A DNA stretch of 64,000 nucleotides, taken from contig JAPLRR010000079.1 of assembly GCA_026399075.1 (NCBI GenBank), positions 1-64,000 on the forward strand, written 5' to 3'. The translations under genes were made by a program, and so were the position numbers. Below are positions 8,551 through 16,968 of the stretch, in pieces. The notes below the pieces were generated by a model. The model did not search any database, was not told the origin of the DNA, and was given only the letters and a program-made list of their open reading frames with translations. Position 1 is the first letter of the stretch, and each line of letters begins with the position of its first letter. This DNA comes from Methylococcales bacterium. GTDB taxonomy: Bacteria; Pseudomonadota; Gammaproteobacteria; Methylococcales; Methylomonadaceae.

Positions 8551-9231
8551 TTAAGGCGCGGGCACCACTTGGTAATAAGCACCATTGCTACCAAAATAAG
8601 GCTTGAACCAGTTCATGCCACATTGGTAATAGGTGCTTGAATTAATATTTAAGTTTGTACAGCCACTTGGTAAGTAACTTAAGGTGGTGCCCAAGGGTAA
8701 AGACCCAGATTGCGGTTGTTGGGCGACTACGGTTGGCGGCGGTGCGGACTGGGAGGCTGCCGCTGCGCCGACCATTGCGCCCACCGCCAGTCCAGCTATC
8801 CCCGCCGCCGCGACATCGCCGCCGCTATAGCCACTGTTGTAGCTGCCACCGTAATACACTGGGGGGTGGTAACCATAAGCGGGGGGATGCGACCATGCCG
8901 CTGAACCGCCATAAGCACCGTGGGCATAGCCAGAACCATTGCTCCACGCCGCTGAACCACCATACGCGCCTTGGGCAGAACCTGAGCCATCACTCCAGTT
9001 GGCAGTGCCGCCCCTAGCCCCCGTTGCTGAACCTGAGCCATCACTCCAACTGGCAGTGCCGCCCCTAGCCCCGGTTGCCGAACCTGAACCATCACTCCAA
9101 GATGCAGAGCCGCCATACCGACCTGTGGCTGAGCCACTGCCGCCGTAACTTCGCCAGGCGTTGCTTTGTGTCGATAAAGTGGCCATACACAGGGCAGTGG
9201 CCATAAGAATGTAAGCGTTGGGTTTGATCAT
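8551..9231 (-). CDS. Exported protein with five 17-residue Gly/Ser/Trp repeats and a DUF6515-like tail
   Basis: This 226-residue protein starts at the ATG at 9231, preceded by GAGG; the ORF track begins 12 codons early. After the signal peptide (cut near QSNAW), five 17-residue units of the form GSGSATGAxGGSASWSD cover about residues 31-115. They are followed by a Pro/Tyr-rich linker, a Gly/Ala-rich helix that could span or coat a membrane (VAAAGIAGLAVGAMVGAA), and a C-terminal domain ending YYQVVPAP. That tail resembles the DUF6515-type segment with two cysteines (SGCTNL, YYQCGMNW). Its role is unknown. It heads the likely operon with the DUF2092 lipoprotein and the shorter paralogue. Confidence 0.8.
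   Translation of the reverse strand: MIKPNAYILMATALCMATLSTQSNAWRSYGGSGSATGRYGGSASWSDGSGSATGARGGTASWSDGSGSATGARGGTANWSDGSGSAQGAYGGSAAWSNGSGYAHGAYGGSAAWSHPPAYGYHPPVYYGGSYNSGYSGGDVAAAGIAGLAVGAMVGAAAASQSAPPPTVVAQQPQSGSLPLGTTLSYLPSGCTNLNINSSTYYQCGMNWFKPYFGSNGAYYQVVPAP
8887..9141 (-). repeat. Five tandem 51-bp coding repeats
   Basis: These direct repeats encode the 17-residue units of the longer repeat protein. Two central units are nearly identical at the DNA level, pointing to recent duplication or conversion. There are no variable spacers, so this is not a CRISPR array. Confidence 0.75.
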
Positions 9232-9370
9232 ACTGTTTACCTCTACAAGTGTGTGGGTTGATGTCACCTAAGGCATACGTGGATTAGGCTAGTCGACGGT
9301 GATTGTAAAATATCCAGTCTGGTGTTTCAAAAGGGGGACTGGATTTAACGGGTTAATCTAGTGGGTACCA

Positions 9371-9787
9371 CTATTGGCCAAATTGCTGAATCCCACTGTT
9401 TCCAGCAAACGCATTGCAATTGTCGGGATCGCGGCACATAGTTTCAAAAACGGCTTGTTTGCCACACCCCCGAATGCCGATGGTATATTCCGTCCATTCA
9501 TAGCCACCGCCGCCACCCATGCCCATACCGATGCCATTAATATAGGTGACTTTTTGTGAAAGCACTGACCCTGTAGCTTGTGGACAATTTAGCTCAAACC
9601 GTCCTCTGGCAAGGGCAGTATTTAATGCCGCAGGGGCATTTTGTGAGAGGAATTGGGCTTCTGTCGCACAGGCGCTTATTAGGACAGGTAGGGCCAAGGC
9701 AGCTACGGCGACCCGAACCCCATGGTTTAGTTTGGATGATGTTGCTAATTGACGATAGATAGGGTCGACTATATTTAAATTTTTCAT
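9371..9787 (-). CDS. Small lipoprotein of unknown function
   Basis: This 138-residue product has an N-terminal hydrophobic stretch ending in the lipobox LISAC. It has an unusually long charged lead before that stretch, so translation may start further in. The mature part contains LARGRFELNCPQA, a Gly-rich loop (GMGMGGGGG), then YTIGIRGCGKQAVFETMCRD and CNAFAG. The pattern of four or five cysteines suggests disulfides in the periplasm. I do not recognise a named family. It lies alone on the minus strand between the repeat-protein operon and an outer-membrane protein gene. Confidence 0.65.
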   Translation of the reverse strand: MKNLNIVDPIYRQLATSSKLNHGVRVAVAALALPVLISACATEAQFLSQNAPAALNTALARGRFELNCPQATGSVLSQKVTYINGIGMGMGGGGGYEWTEYTIGIRGCGKQAVFETMCRDPDNCNAFAGNSGIQQFGQ

Positions 9788-9813
9788 GGTTGCTTACTCC
9801 AATTTATTTGAAT

Positions 9814-9844
9814 ACCGCCAATCGCACTATTTTCATCTGGCGGT
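9814..9844 (-). terminator. Hairpin downstream of the outer-membrane protein gene
   Basis: ACCGCCA and TGGCGGT form a perfect 7-bp stem with a 17-base loop. It lies 72 bases after the stop of the 9916-10746 gene. The following T-run on the minus strand is weak, so this is a tentative terminator. Confidence 0.3.
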
Positions 9845-9915
9845 GTTTAATAACGTCCTTGCGGATGTGCTCCAAAACCGGCGGCTCTTTCGGATCGACT
9901 AGCCGTAGGTTGTTC

Positions 9916-10746
9916 TTACCAATATCCCGCCAACCCGATATAGGCACCGTGCATCAGGACATCTGTGGTCAGGATAGGCTTGTCTACTTTTATACTGAGT
10001 GCCTTATAACCCACTTCCATGGAGGTGGGGATGTCAAACAAGGTGGTGCGATAGCCGATAGTGCCTAAGGCGGAACCCGAAAAATCGACATTATCCACGC
10101 CAAACCCGCCAATGCTGCCATCGAGTGAGGCATACCAATGCGGGGAGAATTCCACGATGACCTTGCTACCTATCAGTGGCATGGAGACGGATTTGTCGTT
10201 GGAAACTTTGCCGATACCCACAAAGGTAGCTTCATTACCTATCCATAGGGTGCGGCCACCGACATAAACTTCGAAAATATTGGAATTCGATTTTTCGTCC
10301 CAGTGGGCGACCCGTTCTGCGGCTGAAGGGCCAAACAGGCGGTATCGTGCCCCATATTCCATAATGCCCATGCGGCTGGACAAGCCGCTACTGTATATCG
10401 AGTTGACGATGGGCCGAAAATCCATGCCCATGTAGTTGCCCTCCAGATAAAACGCCACCCGCTCATAATTCGCTTCAAAGTGCCCATTGAAAGCCATGGG
10501 GAAATTCCGCATTTTGCCGGCGATATCAAGAAAACCGAAATCATTCGATTTGTTAAATGGCCCGGCTGTAAAATCCCCATAGACACTGGGCAGCCACAGG
10601 TAAGTGGAGAGGTTGAACGACCACGGGCTTTGCGGGGCGGTGTTGCTGCTGGGATTTTCTGCGGCTTGGGCGTTGGCGGTAAGCGCCATTGCAGCCACCA
10701 GCGCCAACGGTTTAAGATGTTGCGATAAGTGAGGTTTTATTGTCAT
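9916..10746 (-). CDS. Outer-membrane beta-barrel-like protein
   Basis: This 276-residue exported protein starts at the ATG at 10746 with AGGA in front; the ORF track adds 20 codons. The signal peptide ends near ANAQAAEN. The mature chain has alternating hydrophobic and polar strands (FNLSTYLWLPSVYGDF, RVAFYLEGNYMGMDF, IFEVYVGGRTLWIG, ASLDGSIGGFGV) typical of a small barrel. It ends with the terminal aromatic W seen in outer-membrane proteins. The resemblance is to uncharacterised proteins that open with a WSFxLxxYLWLP signature. No substrate can be given. It lies 124 bases downstream of the DUF1254 gene, possibly in the same transcript. Confidence 0.75.
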   Translation of the reverse strand: MTIKPHLSQHLKPLALVAAMALTANAQAAENPSSNTAPQSPWSFNLSTYLWLPSVYGDFTAGPFNKSNDFGFLDIAGKMRNFPMAFNGHFEANYERVAFYLEGNYMGMDFRPIVNSIYSSGLSSRMGIMEYGARYRLFGPSAAERVAHWDEKSNSNIFEVYVGGRTLWIGNEATFVGIGKVSNDKSVSMPLIGSKVIVEFSPHWYASLDGSIGGFGVDNVDFSGSALGTIGYRTTLFDIPTSMEVGYKALSIKVDKPILTTDVLMHGAYIGLAGYW

Positions 10747-10870
10747 GATAATGTTCCTGTTTATATGGGATGTATGGTTTATTCCGTTGTTACTTGGGCT
10801 TAACATGTTAGATACTAGGCTGTACTCTATAAAAAAGGACCAATAATCGCTTGCTAAGCAAAGATCATTG

Positions 10871-12274
10871 TTAATTAACTCGTTTTACGGCTGGCGGGTT
10901 CCAACGGCCATCCAAGGCATTGGCTTTGGGTGCATATAAACGCATGGTTACACCCAGTTTGCCTTTATCCGGCGCGGGTAGCCAATTGGCTTCTTTGTCA
11001 GTCCCCGGATTGGCGTTTTGTATGTATAAGTCTAGTGAACCGTCCGCATTATACTTAAACGGCATCCAAGAACTAACTGCAAAACGGTTGATCGGGTTGG
11101 TGACTTGGTAGCCTTTTTCGTCATACATGGTCAGTGACCAGAACGCTTCTGCCGGAGGCAGTTCGTCCTTGCTGAAGTGCAACACATAGTTTTGCCCGCC
11201 CATCATGGGTTTGCCGTCGGCATCCGCAATGTTCATCGGATAGATGGCATCCATAGGCTGGTTGGCACCTAGTCCCAGCACCGCAACCATTGCCCGTTTT
11301 AGGTAATAGTTGCCATAAACGCCCATGGTGTCGGTGTTCATAGACCACCCATTGACAACGGTGGCCAGGCTAGGAGCCTTCCATTTCATTAATGCTTGGC
11401 TGTCCGCAGGTGCTTTATCCAAGGCGGTTTTTACCACTGGGTCAAGTTTGTCGTAGTTAAAATCCTTGCCAGGTTCGATGCCGATTTTCTTCAATTGTGC
11501 CACCATTGACCAGTCAGTCAAGTGTGGCGGATTGATCTTCAACACGTTAGCGGCATAGTTGAAATAAGCGGCGGCAGATAATTGGTTGACCTGTTCCAAG
11601 GGCGGTGTTTCCATATTTACGCTAGTGTCAATAACCAGCTTGGCAGGCTTGGGATTTTTTCCCCATTGTGAAAGTGGTGTTAGCTTATAGCCTTCCTGTA
11701 CTTTATGGACTGCCGGATAATCTGACGGGCCGTTGGTTTGGGTGCGGCCTATCACCCAAATTTGCGGGGTAGGCGCATCTATGCGTTGCACCCCTTTGGG
11801 AAGCTTGCCTTTCCAGCCTTGGGGCACTACTGCATAATTGGCCGCTTGTGTGCCTGAAGTCCGTTTGCCAGGTACCGCAAAAACATCTGTCCACATGTCT
11901 AGCAACGGCATTAGGTAGTAACGGTCTGCGGTGTCGGGTAGCGATAAAATGATGGGTTCTTTGGTCACGTCTAACCACGCAACCGAGTACAAGGTGTCAA
12001 AGTTGGGCCGCACCACCACTTTCAAATCTGCTGGTGGGTATTCGGCAACATGGGAAAAGGTATTGACGGGCCCGTAGCCTGGTTTGTTGCCAGTTTCGGT
12101 GTTGGTCATTTGTTTACGGGTAACATCCATGGTCACCAGTGGGTAAAAATATAAATAGGCATTAACGCCGATTTCCTTAGCTTCTTGTTCAGTCAGTGCT
12201 GCATTGACAGGGCCAGTAGTCGTCAGTGTTGCCGCCAGCAGCAGGCTGGCGCCGATAGTCTTTATCCGGTTCAT
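10871..12274 (-). CDS. DUF1254/DUF1214 exported protein
   Basis: This 467-residue protein has a cleavable signal peptide (cut near PVNAALT). It carries an N-terminal DUF1254 domain (NAYLYFYPLVTMDVTRKQ, VVRPNFDTLYSVAWLDV, RYYLMPLLDMWTDVF) and a C-terminal DUF1214 domain (FWSLTMYDEKGY, SSWMPFKYNADGSLDLYIQ, KEANWLPAPDKG). The ribosome site AGGAG is well placed. The family is widespread in the periplasm of Proteobacteria and has no firmly known reaction. It is often found near sulfatases and DUF3313 lipoproteins, both of which occur elsewhere in this block. Confidence 0.93.
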   Translation of the reverse strand: MNRIKTIGASLLLAATLTTTGPVNAALTEQEAKEIGVNAYLYFYPLVTMDVTRKQMTNTETGNKPGYGPVNTFSHVAEYPPADLKVVVRPNFDTLYSVAWLDVTKEPIILSLPDTADRYYLMPLLDMWTDVFAVPGKRTSGTQAANYAVVPQGWKGKLPKGVQRIDAPTPQIWVIGRTQTNGPSDYPAVHKVQEGYKLTPLSQWGKNPKPAKLVIDTSVNMETPPLEQVNQLSAAAYFNYAANVLKINPPHLTDWSMVAQLKKIGIEPGKDFNYDKLDPVVKTALDKAPADSQALMKWKAPSLATVVNGWSMNTDTMGVYGNYYLKRAMVAVLGLGANQPMDAIYPMNIADADGKPMMGGQNYVLHFSKDELPPAEAFWSLTMYDEKGYQVTNPINRFAVSSWMPFKYNADGSLDLYIQNANPGTDKEANWLPAPDKGKLGVTMRLYAPKANALDGRWNPPAVKRVN

Positions 12275-12331
12275 AATGATTTCTCCTAAAGAATAACTCA
12301 GTGTAGTCTGATGCCATTGTTAGATTAAAAA

Positions 12332-14824
12332 TTACTTTTCGCTTTCCAGTTCTGTAACCAACTGCTGTATGTCTTTATTTTCCGGCAAGGCCACCAAGGC
12401 TTTTTTGGCGTAAGCCAGTGCCGCTTTATTGTCACCCGTTTCACGCTGTATCGAGATCAGTGCGCTGAGTAGGTTCAGCTCATAAGGCTGGCGGCTGTTT
12501 GCCGCTTTTAATACCGCCAAAGCCTCGCGAGGCTTGCCGGTGGAATTCAAGGCGATTGCATAAACATAAGCGTAGCGGGCATTTTCCGGTGCTAGTTTTG
12601 CAGCCAGTGCCAGTTCTTGCAAGGCCGTTGTTTGGTCGGCTTTACGTACCAACAGCAAGCCCAGGGCATGGTGTAAATCTGCCGCCTTGGGCGATAAGGC
12701 CAAACCTTTTTGTAATTGATTTTCACCTTCGCCGTCAAGGCCTTGTTGGCGGTAAGCGTCAGCGAGGTTGATATAAGCACCGATGAAACGCGGATCCATG
12801 GAAATTGCACGTTGATAGGCAGTAATGGCCTCTGCACTATTGCCTTGGCGTAAATAAAGGTTGCCTAAGTTGACATTTTCCGCTGGCCAGTCGGCATTAA
12901 GCGTTAAATAGGCCAAATAATCTGCCATTGCATTTTTTCGGGCATTAATGCGACTGTCTGGAATTTGGCTATCGGGTACGTCAGCCAAGATGCGCGCGGC
13001 CTCAATACGCACGCCGCGCACCGGATCTTCAAGGGCGGGTGAGGCTGACAAGATGCGGTTGACCGGATCGACTGATTCAATCAGTGAAAGGGCTGCAATA
13101 CGCACGGATGGATCGGCATCTTGCAATTGCTGCCTAGCAAAACCCAGCAGGTCTGGGCTCATCATCGGCGCAGCCAAGGTGGTTGCGGTGGCGCGGACTA
13201 TTGCTGGGATGCTTGGATTTTTAGCCAGCTCGGTTAGCTCTGGTAAGGCTTTAATGCCTTGTGTCGTTACTTTGTCTAGCACCATCCCATAATGGGGGCG
13301 CCCACGCCAATCCTTGCCATACCATTTGTCTAGGGTAGTGGCAGCCCATTCAGGTTTTTGTTGTTGATGGCATTGTGTACATGCATTTGGGCTACCCAGC
13401 GTTAAGGACAAATCCGGTCTGGGCAAGCGAAAGCTGTGGTCGTGCCGCCCATCAACCACCATATAGTTTTGCTCGGGCGCATGGCAATCCATGCACACCG
13501 CACCTTTTGAGCCGGGTTTATGGTGGTGATGGCTTATTGTGTCAAATTTGTCAGCTTGGTGGCAACGCGTACAGAGGGCATTACCTTCGGCGCGGAGTTT
13601 AAGTGCGTGTGGTTCATGGCAGTCCATGCAGGTGACACCATTTTGGAACATTTTACTCTGCCGGAATGAACCCCAGGTATAGTCCTCGTCACGCTGTTGG
13701 CCATCGGCATAATAGGTGGGTTGGGTCAGCAAGGCCGGATGGTGGCTGTCTTCCAACGGCAAACCGGGTAAGTTGCCCTCCACCAAGGTTGAGCGGCGGG
13801 CATGGCAAGCCCAACAGGTGTTCATCAAGGTGTCGTTGGCCAATTCACTACGTTGTGCGTATAAGGCATCGGTTGTGGGGAAGTGCCAAGCTTCTTGCCA
13901 ATGGCTGGCCAAGTTGACCGCCAAGCCTTTGTCTTCAGCATACGGTTGTTGCGCTTGTTTTGCCCAGCTGACATGTTGTGAGGCTGGGCCGTGGCAAGTT
14001 TCACAGGCCACATTGATTTCGCTGAACGTGGTCGTATAGCTGTCAGTAGCGGCATCGTAGCCTTTTGTCAGCTTCGTGGAATGGCATTCGGCGCATTCCA
14101 TATTCCAGTTTTGGTAACGGCCTGTCCAGTGCAATTGGTCGGTGTGATCCATTTTTTCTTTGGGATAAAGATGGAACCAGCGTTGCCCACCTTCGGTTTT
14201 TGGGCGGCTATCCCATGCGATGCTAAGCGCTTGGTAACGGCCTCCAGGAAAGGCGATCAAGTATTGCTGCAAAGGTGTCACGCCAAATGTATAACTGATT
14301 GCGTAATCAGTCAGCTTGCCATCCGGGCCGTCGGTGCGCACCATATACTTTCCGTCACGTTTAAAGAAAGTGGTTTCTACCTTTTGGTGCGTGAATTTAA
14401 CGTCATTAAAATCGCCCAGCACTGTTTGCGTATTGGCTTCTTGCATGGCCAATTGATGGTGCGATCCTTGCCATGCCTCAAACTCAGGCAGATGACATTG
14501 TTTACATACAGCCGCACCGACAAATTCTTTGGCAGCCACATTGGCGGACGGTGTCGGTTTAGTGGCTGGTGGTGTTGTGGGGGGAATTGCCGTTACTGGA
14601 CGGGGGAGGGATAGATAAATGCCGCCTATGGCCAATCCGACTACGATAAAAACTAACAGCAACAACAGCATGCCCCGTTTGCCAAACCGATTGGCAGAAT
14701 CATTGGGCTTGTTAAATGTGGCTTTTGGGGGCTTGCTGCTGGTCATTGTGGGCTGTAGTCCTAGTGGGGTTAAGGTTTGTAGGCATTGCTTGGGTTGCCG
14801 ATGGCATGACAACCCAGGCTTCAT
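12332..14824 (-). CDS. Membrane-anchored octahaem c-type cytochrome with HEAT-like and TPR domains
   Basis: This 830-residue protein has an N-terminal membrane anchor (GMLLLLLVFIVVGLAIGG). The periplasmic part has eight CxxCH haem-binding motifs in order: CKQCH, CAECH, CETCH, CWACH, CMDCH, CTRCH, CMDCH and CTQCH, up to about residue 480. Helical HEAT-like repeats follow (residues about 520-620), then four or five TPRs (about 640-815). This arrangement matches the multihaem cytochrome-TPR proteins related to cytochrome c554 and NrfA-like scaffolds, which move electrons in the periplasm, often with nitrogen or metal compounds; the substrate here is unknown. The start is uncertain: the ATG at 14746 would give a shorter cytoplasmic lead. 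No partner redox gene is adjacent. Confidence 0.88.
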   Translation of the reverse strand: MKPGLSCHRQPKQCLQTLTPLGLQPTMTSSKPPKATFNKPNDSANRFGKRGMLLLLLVFIVVGLAIGGIYLSLPRPVTAIPPTTPPATKPTPSANVAAKEFVGAAVCKQCHLPEFEAWQGSHHQLAMQEANTQTVLGDFNDVKFTHQKVETTFFKRDGKYMVRTDGPDGKLTDYAISYTFGVTPLQQYLIAFPGGRYQALSIAWDSRPKTEGGQRWFHLYPKEKMDHTDQLHWTGRYQNWNMECAECHSTKLTKGYDAATDSYTTTFSEINVACETCHGPASQHVSWAKQAQQPYAEDKGLAVNLASHWQEAWHFPTTDALYAQRSELANDTLMNTCWACHARRSTLVEGNLPGLPLEDSHHPALLTQPTYYADGQQRDEDYTWGSFRQSKMFQNGVTCMDCHEPHALKLRAEGNALCTRCHQADKFDTISHHHHKPGSKGAVCMDCHAPEQNYMVVDGRHDHSFRLPRPDLSLTLGSPNACTQCHQQQKPEWAATTLDKWYGKDWRGRPHYGMVLDKVTTQGIKALPELTELAKNPSIPAIVRATATTLAAPMMSPDLLGFARQQLQDADPSVRIAALSLIESVDPVNRILSASPALEDPVRGVRIEAARILADVPDSQIPDSRINARKNAMADYLAYLTLNADWPAENVNLGNLYLRQGNSAEAITAYQRAISMDPRFIGAYINLADAYRQQGLDGEGENQLQKGLALSPKAADLHHALGLLLVRKADQTTALQELALAAKLAPENARYAYVYAIALNSTGKPREALAVLKAANSRQPYELNLLSALISIQRETGDNKAALAYAKKALVALPENKDIQQLVTELESEK

Positions 14825-14870
14825 GGCTAGTTTAGTGGAAGTCTAGCCATCACCGCAAAACCGGACAGTG

Positions 14871-15434
14871 TTAATTGGGATCAATACGGCTAATTTTAGA
14901 GCCTTGTAATCCTAGTCCCGCCATCAAGCCTTTTTGGTCAAAGATGAACGCATAAACGCCCTCTTGTGCTGTGGTGGTTGATAATGATTTCGCGACGCCT
15001 TGGTCTACAATAACAACACTGGGGCCGACACCAATTTCCCAACCTTCACTGCGGTTAAGATAGCTCAACGACGATTTGTCCATGAAAAAAAGCGCATATC
15101 CGAACGATTGCACCCCAGCTTGCAGGCCATAAGACCCTGCAACTATATTGTAATACCCTGCTGTCCTGCCATTTTTAAACAGGGCGCCGCCGTTGCCATA
15201 TTGCGCACCCACTAAAAAACCCGCCTTAACAATCCGTGGGAACACCAATATGCCTTTGGCCCGTTTAGCCAGTATTTTGGCTTCCGGGTTGTTGGCATAA
15301 AGATACTGTAGTGCGGAATTAGAATCCTGGGTAATTTGTGATGCAGAACCTGCCAACTGGCCACCTGTCGATTGGCAACCAACGAGCGCTAGCAGGCTGA
15401 TCAAAAAAAGGCTTATTAATTTATTATTTAACAT
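14871..15434 (-). CDS. SYLF/YSC84-domain lipoprotein
   Basis: This 187-residue protein starts at the ATG at 15434 (AGGTGA in front). It has a lipobox (LALVGC) and a SYLF domain: ALQYLYANNPEAK, AKGILVFPRIVKAGFLVGAQYG, GYYNIVAGSYGLQAG, then YALFFMD and GVGPSVVIVDQG, ending YAFIFDQKGLMAGLGL. SYLF domains bind lipids, and the bacterial members are thought to act at the inner face of the outer membrane. It follows the hydrolase/DUF4105 pair after a 232-base gap on the same strand. Confidence 0.9.
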   Translation of the reverse strand: MLNNKLISLFLISLLALVGCQSTGGQLAGSASQITQDSNSALQYLYANNPEAKILAKRAKGILVFPRIVKAGFLVGAQYGNGGALFKNGRTAGYYNIVAGSYGLQAGVQSFGYALFFMDKSSLSYLNRSEGWEIGVGPSVVIVDQGVAKSLSTTTAQEGVYAFIFDQKGLMAGLGLQGSKISRIDPN

Positions 15435-15666
15435 ACACGTCACCTGTCATGGAAAGTTTATTGGAGGTATTGGGGATTTTCTGTTTGCCAAGCAATGTTG
15501 ATCCCCAACAAGTTTCGCAACGCCAGTATTGCGACCTGAGTTGTTTGATCTGGCTTAGGGCAGGGCACAGTAAACAAGGGGCTTAAATTACTTACCTGCT
15601 GTTTATTGTTTAATGGAACAAGTGAATAAATAAAGGTTGATGCCGCTGTTATTTTAACAACAACGT

Positions 15667-16968
15667 TCACTGTACTTCCTTGGTAAATTCACAACGTTGT
15701 TTAACCAGTGCAGAGGTGGCCGGATTGCCGATACCCTCAGCGATCAGGGAAACGACACGGTCATCGGTATCATAACCCACATGGGCTTCCATGGGATTGG
15801 CCAGCTCGACAATCCCAAAAGCATCCATGATTTTGGCTATATTGATATTAACATTAGTGATATCGGCACAAAGCCGGGAATCAATATATTTTTCAGAAAA
15901 TCCGGGTGGTATCCCATAACTTAACAAGTCATTAGGGTCACTAAAGGCAATAATATTGGTTTTGCTGACCATGCGTTTATTATAGTTAGCGCCTTTGGGG
16001 TCGCAATAGGTTGCCCCCTGACCGGCCACTTCGGGAAGTTCCCGCCCTAATTGCAGCATAGGGAGTTGATTGGAGAGCATAAAAAGGGTGATGTGCTTTT
16101 GTTGCAATGCCGCAATGGTTTTTGGCGACAGCTTGATATTTTTGTTTGTGTTTAAATATTTTTGTGGGGCAGCCAGCATTTCGGCAATCCTTTGCATACC
16201 GTCAATCGCAATACGGCTACCCAAACTATGGGAAACGACGACATAATTATCTTTGGCAATCAGTTCGGCTTTTGAGTCATTCAAGTCGATACAGGCATGT
16301 TTGCCACTTGCGGGCAAATCTCCCCAATTTCTGGTCGCCATCCAACAAAATGACTGGGCATAAGCGGCTAAAATAAGCTCCCGGCTTTGCCCCAGATAAA
16401 TGATAGGGTCAGGGCCGGTGTCGTTACTGAATTTTTTCAACAGGCCATTGATGCCTGCGCGGCGGAATTGATACTCACCGGAGGTGTCAAAATCCAATAA
16501 GGACTTTTCTGCCCGGGTAATTTCAGACCAAGTTAATTCGTAAAAAGTCAGTTCTTTGCCATTTTGTTCATTGAGCAAATGGCTAATCCGCAGATTGCCA
16601 AGATTTTTGCCGGGCAGCAAAGGGGTGTTTAGGGCAATATCGATTTGATTTTCCGAGCGTACATTTAAGTTCAGTTCTTTGCCTAATTTCTCCAAAAACT
16701 GGGTAGTGTAGCCAGGAAGATGGTCACCGACGCCGTGCACAAACAGTACTTTAGTTTTACTTGGCTTTTTGGCCAGATCAGCGGCAATGCCCAGAAATGG
16801 CTTGCCCCACACTTGGCATTGGCGGGTATCTTGACTATCTGCTTGTTCCAGCACCGCTTCCGCCGCACCCTTGCCCAGACTGGCACAGCCGGACAAAAGT
16901 ATGGCGAATGTTAGTGAAGGTAACAGCCAACTGGATTTTATAATCAAAGGCTTGGTGAGCTTATTCAT
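15667..16968 (-). CDS. Alpha/beta-hydrolase-like lipoprotein
   Basis: This 433-residue lipoprotein has a lipobox (AILLSGC). The fold is alpha/beta hydrolase: the strand-loop VLFVHGVGDH gives the oxyanion region, and the nucleophile elbow is VVSHSLGSR (Ser in SHSLG). A C-terminal acidic residue and the His near MEAHVGYDTDD could complete the triad. The substrate is unknown; a lipid or ester in the periplasm is a reasonable guess. Its ATG lies inside the last codons of the DUF4105 gene (ATGAATAA, 8-base overlap), so the two are translationally coupled. Confidence 0.8.
   Translation of the reverse strand: MNKLTKPLIIKSSWLLPSLTFAILLSGCASLGKGAAEAVLEQADSQDTRQCQVWGKPFLGIAADLAKKPSKTKVLFVHGVGDHLPGYTTQFLEKLGKELNLNVRSENQIDIALNTPLLPGKNLGNLRISHLLNEQNGKELTFYELTWSEITRAEKSLLDFDTSGEYQFRRAGINGLLKKFSNDTGPDPIIYLGQSRELILAAYAQSFCWMATRNWGDLPASGKHACIDLNDSKAELIAKDNYVVVSHSLGSRIAIDGMQRIAEMLAAPQKYLNTNKNIKLSPKTIAALQQKHITLFMLSNQLPMLQLGRELPEVAGQGATYCDPKGANYNKRMVSKTNIIAFSDPNDLLSYGIPPGFSEKYIDSRLCADITNVNINIAKIMDAFGIVELANPMEAHVGYDTDDRVVSLIAEGIGNPATSALVKQRCEFTKEVQ

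Noticed and set aside
8887-9141. Regular 51-base direct repeats that could be taken for a CRISPR array
   Set aside because: The units are contiguous without unique spacers, keep a codon frame and encode a protein repeat after a signal peptide.
13991-14614. 207-residue plus-strand ORF opposite the octahaem cytochrome
   Set aside because: It is a shadow of a gene whose eight CxxCH motifs fix the true frame.
15458-15670. 70-residue minus-strand ORF starting in the stop of the lipoprotein hydrolase gene
   Set aside because: It starts at a GTG without a ribosome site, its sequence is low in domain-like features, and no family is recognisable. It is more likely chance frame in a spacer.
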